Position numbers and translations under genes: made by a program | Part shown: positions 23,713 to 31,598 of the stretch, in pieces | Position numbering within the stretch: position 1 is the first letter of the stretch | How the letters are laid out: every line of letters starts with the position of its first letter | The notes under the pieces: model-generated | What the model was told of the DNA's origin: nothing | Databases searched by the model: none | The model's input: the letters and a program-made list of their open reading frames with translations, nothing else | Assembly: GCA_965216255.1 (NCBI GenBank) | Contig: OZ244148.1 | Location: forward strand, 3,720,001 to 3,784,000 | Length of the DNA: 64,000 nt | Origin: G965216255 sp965216255 | GTDB lineage: Bacteria > Bacteroidota > Rhodothermia > Rhodothermales > Bin80 | Direction of reading: 5' to 3'

Positions 23713-24227
23713 TGTACTCCAAACGTTGGACTGGTTTCTTAGGCGTACCCAAGATAAAGGACGGCGAAGGTGCCGGGTATTGGCCAGGCAAATCCGCAGA
23801 CGTGAAACGGGCGCATCATGCAGGGCACTTCAGGCCCAATACGGGCTCCTCATCACGTGCAATCAGTGCCTGTGGGCGAATGACATATACTGGCCTTTAT
23901 GTTGCATTCACGGGGCCGGAAGGTGTGAGGCGGGCCGGAAAGAGGCTGGATCCGGCAGGGCTGCCTATATGTGCCGGCGCTCGTACACATGCGCCTCAAA
24001 CGGCCCATAAGCGGCGAAATCGGGCCGGAATGCGGGAATATACCAGCCAGCAGGAAATGCAGGCAGGAAAAGCGGCGAAAGTGGACGGATAGGCTCAAGG
24101 ATGAGGCGCCTTGAGTTTCAGGCATTATATGGAGGACTCTTCGGACTGGATCACGTTGGCTGGTCGCCACTGACATTTGCTCAGGTCGACGATCATTGCA
24201 ACTGTGCCAGGAGAGGGCCCTAGTGAG
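23713..24227. other. Remnant region between a relic IS3-type end and the complete IS3 copy
   Basis: Starts with a sequence very like the left end of the neighbouring IS3 (TGTACTCCAAACGTTGGAC compared with TGTACCCCAATCGTTGGAC), suggesting an older related insertion. No intact gene is recognised. A perfect 7-bp inverted repeat (CTCAAGG / CCTTGAG) at 24094-24115 could form a hairpin, but no T-run follows, so I do not call it a terminator. Confidence 0.4.
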
Positions 24228-24261
24228 TGTACCCCAATCGTTGGACAGGATTTCGCTTGAC

Positions 24262-25170
24262 TTAAGATAGAGAACTGCCAGGGTTGTGGGTGATGGCGGG
24301 ACATGTTGGTCCCAGTGGGCATGTGGTTGTCGTGTGGGTTATAGCCATCGCTGGGTGGGGTCCTGAATGGCCGTGATAGACTTCGGATGGGGTTCGGTAC
24401 CGAAGGCTCTGGTGCGGACGACTGTGGTTGTAGAAGCTAATGTAGCCTCCCAGGCGCTGCCGTGCCTGCCGCAGATTCGCATATTCGTTGAGGTAGACCT
24501 CCTCGTACTTGACGCTGCGCCACAGTCGCTCAATCAGAATGTTGTCGTAGCACCGGCCACGACCACACATCGAAATCCGGATGCCGGCACGTTTCGACAG
24601 CGATGTCATCTCTTCACTGGTAAACTGTGACCCTTGGTCCGAGTGGAAGATCTCGGGCTGGCTGATCGCAAGTGCGTCCTTATAGGTCTCCACGCAGACA
24701 CTCGCGTCTTGTGTGTTGGATAGCGTCCACGATAGTATGTAACGGCTGTACCAGTCCATGACTGCGACCAGATACGCAAATCCGCGGTCCATCCGAATGT
24801 AGGTGATGTCACTGCACCAGGCCTGATTGGGACGGTCTATGTGCCGCCCTTTCAATAGGTTGGGATACCGAAGAGCTGGCCCCGGGCCCACGCGGGGCCG
24901 GGGCTTCGGATAAATAGCCTGTAGCCCTATAAGGCGCATCAGCCTATAGACCCGCTTGTGATTGACAGCGTGACCCTCGCGCCGAAGCATATGCGTCATG
25001 CGTCGTACGCCCAGCATGGGGTGGGCCGTGTAGACTTCGTCTATGACGCGCATCAACTGCAGATTATAGGACGTCTCACCGACGGGTTGATAATACACGC
25101 TGGAGCGGGCCAGGCCCAGTAGCTCGCACTGTCGCTCTATGCTCAACTGACCGTGATCTGGCTCCACCAT
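24262..25170 (-). CDS. IS3 OrfB (DDE transposase)
   Basis: 302 residues with the DDE integrase core: Asp in AWCSDITYIRMDRGFAYL, Asp in EIFHSDQGSQFTSEE, Glu in ILIERLWRSVKYEEVYLNEY. The N-terminal part begins with QLSIERQCELLGLARSSVYY, and upstream in the same frame the residues SLEEKRRMVEP connect it to the end of OrfA. All three acidic residues are present, so it looks functional. The same protein's C-terminal third is repeated at about 59775-62115. Confidence 0.92.
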   Translation of the reverse strand: MVEPDHGQLSIERQCELLGLARSSVYYQPVGETSYNLQLMRVIDEVYTAHPMLGVRRMTHMLRREGHAVNHKRVYRLMRLIGLQAIYPKPRPRVGPGPALRYPNLLKGRHIDRPNQAWCSDITYIRMDRGFAYLVAVMDWYSRYILSWTLSNTQDASVCVETYKDALAISQPEIFHSDQGSQFTSEEMTSLSKRAGIRISMCGRGRCYDNILIERLWRSVKYEEVYLNEYANLRQARQRLGGYISFYNHSRPHQSLRYRTPSEVYHGHSGPHPAMAITHTTTTCPLGPTCPAITHNPGSSLS

Positions 25171-25183
25171 GCGCCGCTTCTCT

Positions 25184-25468
25184 TCAAGAGAGTGAGCCGA
25201 AGTTTTTTTTTAACCAGTCCAGTTCCACCTTGAGGCGCCCGATTTGGCCATACAATTCATCCTTAAGTACATCTTCTTGTTGTTTGGCCTTGCCACGACG
25301 CGTGGAAAAGGCATCCATCAAGTGCTGAAGCGCCTGCTTCTTCCACAGGTTCACCTGGCTGGGGTGCACCTCGAAGCGGGCGGCAATCTGGCTGATGGTT
25401 TGCTCACCTCGTATGGCCTCCACGGCCACTCGAGTCTTGAATGCGGCGGCGTACGATTTCCGTTTCAT
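25184..25468 (-). CDS. IS3 OrfA (helix-turn-helix, leucine zipper)
   Basis: 94 residues beginning MKRKSYAAAFKTRVAVEAIR, with the helix-turn-helix EQTISQIAARFEVHPSQVNLW and a heptad-like tail GQIGRLKVELDWLKK. A run of nine A occurs at the codons for LKKN near the 3' end, directly before the stop. IS3 elements make an OrfAB fusion by frameshifting at such runs. Here OrfB lies in the frame reached by skipping one A, so slippage by RNA polymerase on A9 is a plausible route. OrfA alone usually acts as a regulator of transposition. Confidence 0.88.
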   Translation of the reverse strand: MKRKSYAAAFKTRVAVEAIRGEQTISQIAARFEVHPSQVNLWKKQALQHLMDAFSTRRGKAKQQEDVLKDELYGQIGRLKVELDWLKKNFGSLS

Positions 25469-25563
25469 CGTGACGTGTACCTCGATTTAAGAGGCAGGAT
25501 TCTATCTTAAACTACTGTCCAGAATTTGGGGTACACTATATAGACTTGAGGCTGGATCCTTGG

Positions 25564-26220
25564 CTAACCATCAGCGTCGCCGCGACTCCGGCGCACGCCA
25601 CGCGTCAGTCCTCCTGACCCATCCCGGTAAGCAGTGCGTCCCCCGAACCATGACCCGCGTGTCGGCACGACAAGGCTGTCGATCCAGTTTCGCCTTTCGC
25701 TCCTCTCAAGTAAAGTTGTTGCCCCAGCCTGCTGCCAAGTTCCTTGGGCAAGACAGCCGTCGTAATCACCCAAGAGGCCTTGGTCGGCCTCTTCGAGATG
25801 TCCGTTGGCCATCAGTTTGGTCTCTTGCATCCAGAGGTGATTTGATACTGCCCAAGTAGCCGTCAAATCGGACGTCTGGCTGCTGTCCACGACCGGGTAC
25901 ATGCCGTCATAAGGCTCTCCCGCCAGTTGCCAGCCGCGTTCATCCCACACCAGCGAACGGACCTGCAGCGTGGGTGGTTCACTGTTCTCTTCGTCGAAGA
26001 AGTGGTGGACCAGAAAGTAGCGGTCGCCGTCTCCCAGAATGGAACTGGGACCCGGACCCTGCCGTAGCCAGCGAAAACGAATGAGGGTGGTCTCTTCGCC
26101 ACTTTCCAGGCCGCAGGCCCGGTCTCCCCGAATAGCACTCAGGTCGGCAGGCAGACGCAACGCGCCTTGCAGTTGGTTTTCGGAGTTAAGTATGAGCCAC
26201 TGCACCATAGTGTCCGCCAT
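25564..26220 (-). pseudogene. C-terminal fragment of a GH43-like glycosidase
   Basis: 218 codons with the look of the end of an arabinanase-type five-bladed propeller: RWLRQGPGPSSILGDGDRYF then LVHHFFDEENSEPPTLQVRS and LVWDERGWQLAGEP, which parallels the family pattern GPGHnsv..dg..ylvYHaYd and the final LxWd..GWP. Then comes a small C-terminal module with GTWQQAG. Catalytic residues and signal peptide would lie upstream and are absent, so only the 3' third remains. The assignment rests on a short pattern and is moderate. It sits between an IS3 and a group II intron, which fits truncation by mobile DNA. Confidence 0.45.
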
Positions 26221-26291
26221 CTGTAGGTGACCGGACGCATACGGATAATTCCCTTTTGACTGTCATCAATCCTGTTTCGGGCACGTACCGC

Positions 26292-26512
26292 TTACGAAAT
26301 CGCGTGCCACCCCGAGTCCACAAACACCCCTTTCTTGCAGTAAGGACATGCCTTGCCGTCCAACTTCATCGTGCATACGATCTTGCGAGCCTTGCACTCT
26401 GGACACACCGTGCGCCGTGATAAGGCGCTTCTTCCTTGTGGGTGCGAATCCCACGCAACAGCTGTCGTTTCAGTTGGTAGCGACCAAGGCGGTTTATGGA
26501 GGTAACAACATG
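26292..26512 (-). other. Possible small zinc-ribbon coding remnant
   Basis: A minus-strand frame ending at 26292 reads VCPECKARKIVCTMK then GKACPYCKKGVFVDSGW, two CPxC knuckles as in a zinc ribbon. No good start codon or upstream homology is seen and the opening part changes frame near the motif, so it may be the tail of a decayed gene. The plus strand right after it is the 5' end of a group II intron. Confidence 0.3.
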
Positions 26513-27177
26513 GTGCGCCAGGCTAACTGGCCAAGTACAGGAGGTGTAAGTCCTCTGTGGTAAAGGATATAACCAATCCATATCTCTCCCCAAGCCGTGC
26601 GGTCGTTCTCGTGAGGGAACGGGCGAAGCGTCGGCAGGGGTGCATATGGGCGGAGCTAATGAGCGCCGAAAGGACCATTGTTCGGAGTGCCGAAGTCCTC
26701 GTGTTGGCTGAAGGCAATACTGATTGGACCGATATGGTGAGGTTCAAGAGGGCTCCGCGGCGTCCAAGAACTCAGGCACGTATGTACGTACAAGGTTGGG
26801 ACCTGGGAGGCCTCCTCGCTGCCCAGCGCTTAGGGCGGGGCCGCCAAAGCCAAGGCATTGCCGAGCGGAGGATGAACGGCGAGGAGGAGTCAGATGCGAT
26901 GATAGTAGCGATGAAGCCGGCGAACAAAGCGCGGAGGACCGCGCGGCGGAGTTGGTGGAGCGAAGCGTCGCACCCGAGGGGAAATCGGACAACCCAACAC
27001 ACGCCGGACGCAGAGCCGGACTTCGTGTGTCACATGGGATGGTTCGGTTACGGCTATGGGTTGGTTAGCCGGCCCATTAACGTCATGCGCGGCGGCGCGA
27101 CCTGAGGGAGGAGCCGGATGCCTTAACGGGCACGTCCGGATCTGTGCGGGGGCCCCGGGGAAACCCGGGGCCTACCG
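26513..27177 (+). mobile_element. ORF-less group II intron A, 3' end interrupted by intron B
   Basis: The 5' end is GTGCGCC at 26513, followed by GGAGGTGTAAGTCCTC as in domain I of bacterial introns. Domain V lies at 27111-27142 (gagccggatgcc paired with gggcacgtccggatc). Domain VI is a strong ggggccccgggg / cccggggcc stem ending in CCTACCG at 27177. There the 5' end of another intron begins immediately, so the last bases of intron A are missing or displaced. No reverse transcriptase frame is present. Confidence 0.75.
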
Positions 27178-27595
27178 GTGTGCCAGGCATGATCAACAGC
27201 TTGGAGGTGCAAGTCCTCTATCCAGCCAGATGGCGGCGAAGGATTAGCGAAGCGCAAGGGCGTCGTCGTGAGGCGGGGTCTGAAGGAAGCGTGGAGCAAA
27301 CCTGCGACCCGATGAACAAGAACCGAATACGAGGCCTACCCGATCGGACGAGCGAGCCGGTTATCGCAAAGTCCGCGTCATCTATGCGTCGGGGTGGTAG
27401 ATTCGGCGGGTGTGCAGGGAAGGCGGTTGGTCTTACCCTGGGAGATCTGCGTTGTGTCCGGCTAAGCCGGACTGAGCGTGTCGTAAGGCACGTGACCGCA
27501 ACGCAGAAGTCAGCAGAGATCTTATAGTAGGACTGCTCCGGCTGGGCGAGCTACATTAGCTCGTTCACCACATTCACCCAAACCGGAACAGCCTC

Positions 27596-28735
27596 ATGCA
27601 AAGATACACCCCAACATTCACTTCGGCCTCCTCGCTGGTTGTCGGCATGGACGTGCACAAGAAGACCATTGCGCTTTGCGTGTACGACGACAGCACGGGC
27701 GAGGTAATTGACGAGCGGCAGTTGCCGCACGACATGCCGAGAATCCGCAAGTATGTGCAGAAGTTACAGAGGCGCTACGGCGAGGTTCGTTGCTGCTACG
27801 AAGCGTCGTTCTGCGGATTCGGCCTGCAGCGTGCGCTGCAGGTGCAGGGCGTGCACTGCGACGTGATCGCCCCCTCAACCATTCCGCGTCGACCGGGCGA
27901 GCGTATCAAGACTGATCGACGGGATGCGATGAAGCTGGCCACGTTGTATGCCAAAGGGCTGCTGACGCCGGTGTGCGTACCGGAAGAGGAGCAGGAAGCA
28001 GCCCGGTCCCTTTTGCGCTGCCGCGCTGACCTGGTGGAGTCTATCACGCGCACCAAGCAGCGGATTCTGTCTTTCATTCAGACCCGGGGCTTTCGGTACA
28101 CCGGTGCCACAAACTGGACGAAGGCCCATTGGAAGTGGATTCGTGCCTTGCCGGCAAGGGCGGTGGACCAGGTCACGCTGCAGACGTATCTGCACAAGCT
28201 GACGTATCTGGAGCAGGAAGTGCACAGACTGGAACAGCATCTGGCGGAGGAAGCCGAAAAGGACCGCTACAGAGAGCCCGTGGGGGTGCTGATGGCCTTC
28301 CGGGGCATAGGCTTTGTGACGGCCATGACGCTGGTGTGCGAATTGGGAGACATCCGTCGCTTCGCGCATCCGCGGCAGTTAATGGCGTATCTCGGCCTGG
28401 TGCCGAGCGAGTACAGCTCGGGCGATCACACGCAGCGCGGCTCCATCACAAAGACGGGCAACACGCATGTTCGCAAGGCGCTGGTGTCAACGGCATGGAA
28501 GTATGCAGCCCAACCGCGGTGCAGTAAAGTGCTACGCGAACGGCAGAAGGGGGTCTCGGCCGCGGTCGTTCTACTGGCATGGAAGGCCCAGTGCCGGCTG
28601 TACAAGAGATTCCGCAAACTGAGTCAGACGAAGTCGCGATGCGTGGCCAACACGGCGGTGGCGCGTGAACTGGTGGGCTTTCTCTGGGAGGCGTTGCGTA
28701 TGCACACGGGCTCGCCGTTGCCGAAGGCCGCCTAA
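27596..28735 (+). CDS. IS110-family (IS1111 branch) DEDD recombinase
   Basis: 379 residues. The RuvC-like N-terminal domain begins VVGMDVHKKTIALCVYD (first catalytic Asp), YEASFCGFGLQ gives the Glu, and KTDRRDAMKLA the final acidic pair. The C-terminal domain has FRGIGFVTAMTLVCELG and YLGLVPSEYSSGDHTQRGS followed by ITKTGNTHVRKALV, with the conserved serine region. No frame damage, so it may be active. Members use a structured bridge RNA encoded in the element to choose donor and target DNA. Starts 66 bases after the inferred left end. Confidence 0.93.
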   Translation: MQRYTPTFTSASSLVVGMDVHKKTIALCVYDDSTGEVIDERQLPHDMPRIRKYVQKLQRRYGEVRCCYEASFCGFGLQRALQVQGVHCDVIAPSTIPRRPGERIKTDRRDAMKLATLYAKGLLTPVCVPEEEQEAARSLLRCRADLVESITRTKQRILSFIQTRGFRYTGATNWTKAHWKWIRALPARAVDQVTLQTYLHKLTYLEQEVHRLEQHLAEEAEKDRYREPVGVLMAFRGIGFVTAMTLVCELGDIRRFAHPRQLMAYLGLVPSEYSSGDHTQRGSITKTGNTHVRKALVSTAWKYAAQPRCSKVLRERQKGVSAAVVLLAWKAQCRLYKRFRKLSQTKSRCVANTAVARELVGFLWEALRMHTGSPLPKAA

Positions 28736-28737
28736 AC

Positions 28738-29010
28738 TGTATCTTGCAACCAAAGAAATGGCCTATGGAGAAGTGATCGGGCACGGTAAGGAGAACCCAC
28801 GATATGCCCTTGCGATAGCCAGCTCTCTTGCTGGTGAGCGCGCGTTCAGAGATAGTGGCAGCTCCCGTCGAAACCGAAATCATGCGTTATGGTCCTTCGG
28901 GGCTTAGCACGCGAATACCAGATTGATTAGCCGTCGAAGCCGCCCGGTCGCTTCTCCAGAGGTCAAGCCAAAACTCTTCATGTAATCCTCACTTGACATA
29001 GTATCCTACT
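28738..29010 (+). ncRNA. Candidate bridge-RNA region of the IS1111-type element
   Basis: About 270 noncoding bases between the recombinase stop and the right end of the element. In IS1111-branch elements the bridge RNA is encoded at this end. Short inverted segments such as ccagctctcttgctgg (28820-28835) and cgtcgaagccgcccgg can be seen, but I cannot fold the RNA here. The call rests on element architecture, not on a recognised loop. Confidence 0.35.
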
Positions 29011-29083
29011 ATACCAGGGCATAGTAGTCGGCTTAGCCGACGAAGGCCCGAACAATGGACAGGGATAGTAGGACGGCAAGCTC

Positions 29084-29215
29084 ATGCGAGCAATGCGGCA
29101 GAAAATCCAGCTAACGCTGCCTTTTGCGTGGGACAGCCCCGGTGAATCCGGCGGTGCCCGTGGGGAAGGGACCGAAGTTTGCACGGCGCAACCTGAATCC
29201 GAACTCCCGGCACGT
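29084..29215 (+). pseudogene. Remnant N-terminus of a group II intron reverse transcriptase
   Basis: About 42 codons, MRAMRQKIQLTLPFAWDS and GEGTEVCTAQPESELP, match the usual opening of intron-encoded reverse transcriptases (RQKIQL...GEGTE). The frame then passes straight into the domain V region; the fingers, palm (YADD), maturase and endonuclease parts are all absent. The deletion makes intron B dependent on a protein from elsewhere. Confidence 0.6.
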
Positions 29216-29336
29216 AGCGGCCTGGTGGCCCTGGCACCCAAGTCGGTTTGCTCAAGTCCATTGAACCGCCGTGTACGGACCCGTACGCACGGTGGTGTGG
29301 GAGGGTGGGGGCCGTGAGGCCCCCACCTATCCCGAT

Positions 29337-30060
29337 CGATGACTGAAGCACTTTGGCAAAAGGATCGCTTAGGCGATTTAGCGAGCATGCAGGCCGGAAC
29401 GCGCAGTGAATGCCGAGCAGGCCTCGAAAAGGGCAATGCGGAAGCCGACCCTCCGGTGTCATGGGGAAGGCCGCTGGTAGACCGGGAAGAGAACGACACG
29501 AGCACCGGTCTATTTCCGCCGGGGTACTGGCACTGGCATGCATGCAAGATGGAAGGAGTGGCAACACGGGAAGCCCTGACGGCGGTGTAGCACACACCAA
29601 CCGGAAGCCCGCAAGGGTCAGGCCGGGCCGAGAGGGTGGCGGAGTGGCCCGTAGTACCGTAGAGACGGGGTAATGCCCGTGGAGGAAAGGGGCCGCAGGT
29701 GCGGAGCGATGTTCGTAGAGGGAAAGGCCACGGCATTGGCAGAGACCTACTAAACCGGTAAATGGTCGGAGACCTCGGCGGCATCACATGCGAAAGTGAA
29801 GGAGCCATGTGGCATGCTAGGCACGCCACGGGGTGTTATCAGGGCGTAAACAGGCCTGATGATCAACGGACTCAAGTCATGGAGTGGAAACAGGGACCGT
29901 GCAAGTCTTTGAACAGGAGAAGCTCCATGGGGCGACGCCGTTGTCCGAGTGCGAGTTGCATGATCCGCCTGGAGAGCCGGGTGCGGTAGTGCCGCACGCC
30001 CGGTTCGGTGAGCGGCGGGAGGAAACACGGTTAGGGAAGCCGGACTGCGGCCCGGAGCGA
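29337..30060 (+). mobile_element. Group II intron C, 5'-truncated, ORF-less
   Basis: Starts where intron B ends. No GUGYG 5' end is visible. It contains intron-like ggccgggccgagagggtggc and ggggtaatgcccgtggagg and a clear domain V at 29973-30006 (gagccgggtgcgg paired with ccgcacgcccggttc), then a domain VI-like stretch to about 30050. An 82-codon frame at 29339-29590 (MTEALWQKDRLGDLASMQAG) may be a leftover of an intron ORF leader, but I cannot assign it. Confidence 0.65.
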
Positions 30061-30111
30061 AAGCGACGGACAAGCCACCGGATCCTACGGCAGGTGCGCC
30101 TCCCGCCGACT

Positions 30112-30327
30112 CTACGTGATCGGTGCATTTGAATCGACCATGAACTGATGTCCACACGACAGACAAAGGTGTGGGGAATCGTTGCCGATGCAGAGGTCCA
30201 GCAGATAATGGTTTGGATGGTACGCGTATCGCTTCTGGCCGTCCTCCATGTAGTAAGGATTACCGTCGTCCCACGCCTCAATGGTTTTGTCGCATCCACG
30301 GCAAACAAAGCGTATGCCAGCAGTCAT
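30112..30327 (-). CDS. Small zinc-finger protein of unknown function
   Basis: 71 residues, with two CxxC knuckles: FVCRGCDKTIEAWDDGNPYY near the start and PHLCLSCGHQFMVDSN near the end, consistent with one zinc-ribbon. The middle is rich in aromatic residues (YYMEDGQKRYAYHPNHYLL). The composition is coherent and start and stop are clean, so it is likely real. It lies just beyond the 3' end of intron C and divergent from the PIN toxin gene. No function can be assigned. Confidence 0.62.
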   Translation of the reverse strand: MTAGIRFVCRGCDKTIEAWDDGNPYYMEDGQKRYAYHPNHYLLDLCIGNDSPHLCLSCGHQFMVDSNAPIT

Positions 30328-30513
30328 CTCGTTCTCCCTGGTGGTGAGCTGTTCTTACTGGATCCTTCCTGCAAGATATCGTGCGCAAGTGCCCTAACGC
30401 TACTCTCCGTGCTTTGGGGTTCAAGCGACCCTGATGATAACGCCCTCGCGGCGAAACCCGGACGGCATGGTATCTTCCTGTGAAGAAGCAGAAAGGGGAC
30501 AAGTCCAGCTGTG

Positions 30514-31008
30514 ATGTTGCCGACGGTATACATGGAGACATCCGTTATCAGTTACCTGACGGCGCAGCCGTCGCGGGATGTAGTCACGGCCGGATATCAG
30601 CAGGTGACGCGCCACTGGTGGCAGACGGCCCAGAACAGATTCGATCTTGTAGCGTCAGAGCTGGTGCTCTTGGAAGCGGGGGCAGTCGACGCGGAAGCTG
30701 CACGTGCGCGGTTGGCCATACTGGACGAGGTAAGACTGCTGGAGGCAACGACAGAGGCGGCGCAGCTTACGGAGCGATTGCTCGAGTTGGGTGCGGTGCC
30801 GCGGAAGGCGGCCGAAGACGCCGCCCATATAGCCATAGCCGTGACAAACGGTATCGATTACCTGGTGACGTGGAATTCCCGGCACATTGCGAATGCGGTC
30901 CGGCGCTCGAGCATAGAGCGTGCATGTCGTCGGGCGGGTTACGAGCCGGTGGTCATTTGTACGCCGAACGAAGTGACGGAGACCGCGGATGAAGACGTTA
31001 CGAACTGA
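30514..31008 (+). CDS. PIN-domain toxin-like RNase (VapC-like)
   Basis: 164 residues. The PIN acidic residues are visible: VYMETSVISYLTAQPSRD at the start (the family has Asp or Glu here), SELVLLEA in the middle, and AAEDAAHIAIAVTNGIDYLV then TWNSRHIANA near residue 120, followed by ICTPNEV at the C-terminus. GAAAGGGGAC upstream may be the ribosome site. I choose ATG at 30514; a GTG one codon earlier is possible. The next gene overlaps by 20 bases and matches the usual antitoxin partner. The predicted activity is cleavage of RNA when freed of antitoxin. Confidence 0.82.
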   Translation: MLPTVYMETSVISYLTAQPSRDVVTAGYQQVTRHWWQTAQNRFDLVASELVLLEAGAVDAEAARARLAILDEVRLLEATTEAAQLTERLLELGAVPRKAAEDAAHIAIAVTNGIDYLVTWNSRHIANAVRRSSIERACRRAGYEPVVICTPNEVTETADEDVTN

Positions 31009-31207
31009 TGCGATCATAGCGGAAATACGGGCAGTGCGGGAGGCGCACGCTTCGCGGTTCGGTTATGATGTGCAGGCCATATTCAGGGATCTCCAGGCGA
31101 GGCAGGCGGCCTCGGGGCGCAGGTATGAGCGCCGGCCGCCGAAGGCAGTCGAGTCCCGGGAAGTACCGAGGCGGGATAACCGCAGGCGGGCGCAGGGCAA
31201 GGCCTGA
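30989..31207 (+). CDS. Cognate antitoxin-like protein of the PIN toxin
   Basis: 72 residues: RTDAIIAEIRAVREAHASRF followed by GYDVQAIFRDLQARQAASGR, a helical protein with the pattern typical of the small partner of this PIN subfamily. The tail is Arg/Lys-rich (RRDNRRRAQGKA). It overlaps the toxin gene by 20 bases, so the order is toxin then antitoxin, the reverse of classical vapBC. No ribbon-helix-helix is visible, so any autoregulation is uncertain. Confidence 0.75.
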   Translation: MKTLRTDAIIAEIRAVREAHASRFGYDVQAIFRDLQARQAASGRRYERRPPKAVESREVPRRDNRRRAQGKA

Positions 31208-31598
31208 TACGGGAGTTGAGGAAAGAATGGGGTGCAGGGGTCTGGCTGACTGCGTCTGGGAGGAGGGACGGCGTGGATCCGTGGGCGAGACATAAGCGCT
31301 CATTATGGTGCACTGAGCGCTGCTTGCCGCGGGACTAAGCATGTGGTCGACGAGGTAGGTGCGGTCTACTGCTAGGACAAAGAACATGTCCGCACCGCTC
31401 CAAAGGATGATTACGACCCCGCTCGGGAAGAGCTCACAAATGGCCTAAAAACCCAGATTGGCTCTGCGATCACGGCCCATTTTGGGTGTGGGAGCGCGCA
31501 TTGCGTGCTCTAGGAAGTTGCCGGTAGTGATCCCAGACTCGTCATTTTGTCTAAGACTCGCTCCGCCGAAATGACGGCTGTACGTGCAGTTGTAGCTT
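31208..31598. other. Intergenic stretch without a recognised gene
   Basis: About 390 bases between the antitoxin gene and the broken secreted protein gene. Only short frames with shadow-like composition occur. No repeat, RNA gene or clear terminator was recognised. Confidence 0.4.

Larger units (their letters stand above)
24228..25535 (-). mobile_element. IS3-family insertion sequence, apparently complete
   Basis: 1308 bp, ending in TGTACCCCAA at 24228 and the inverse TTGGGGTACA at 25535, the TG...CA ends of IS3 members. It encodes orfA and orfB leftward. No obvious short target duplication flanks it (gag on the left, cta on the right), which suggests that flanking DNA was lost or rearranged. 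Two further pieces of a nearly identical copy lie at about 59775-59868 and 62013-62226. Confidence 0.88.
27522..29020 (+). mobile_element. IS110/IS1111-family insertion sequence
   Basis: About 1.5 kb inserted into intron B; boundaries are placed where intron-like sequence stops and resumes and are good to perhaps 15 bases. The short sequence atagtagga or its inverse tcctactata occurs near both ends. The noncoding left part is only about 75 bases, while about 285 bases follow the recombinase gene, the arrangement of the IS1111 branch. Confidence 0.68.
27178..29336 (+). mobile_element. Group II intron B, split by an IS110-family element and with deleted RT
   Basis: The 5' end is GTGTGCCAGGCATG at 27178, followed by GGAGGTGCAAGTCCTCTA. 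Sequence is intron-like to cagaagtcagcagagat (27520), is broken by an IS110-type insertion, and resumes at about 29021 with atagtagtcggc. A reverse-transcriptase N-terminus (29084) is followed at once by domain V (gaaccgccgtgtacgg at 29273) and domain VI, ending CTATCCCGAT at 29336. The RT body is therefore deleted. Without IS and ORF the intron would be about 660 bases. Confidence 0.75.

Noticed and set aside
23713..24092. Continuation of the TIGR02391 frame after 23712 as its real C-terminus
   Set aside because: The sequence switches to an IS3-like terminus; the downstream residues do not resemble the family's conserved end.
24094..24115. 7-bp inverted repeat as a terminator
   Set aside because: No T-rich run follows and no gene ends just before it.
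29339..29590. 82-codon frame in intron C as an independent gene
   Set aside because: Inside intron sequence, with no homology I can name; kept only as a possible intron-ORF leftover.
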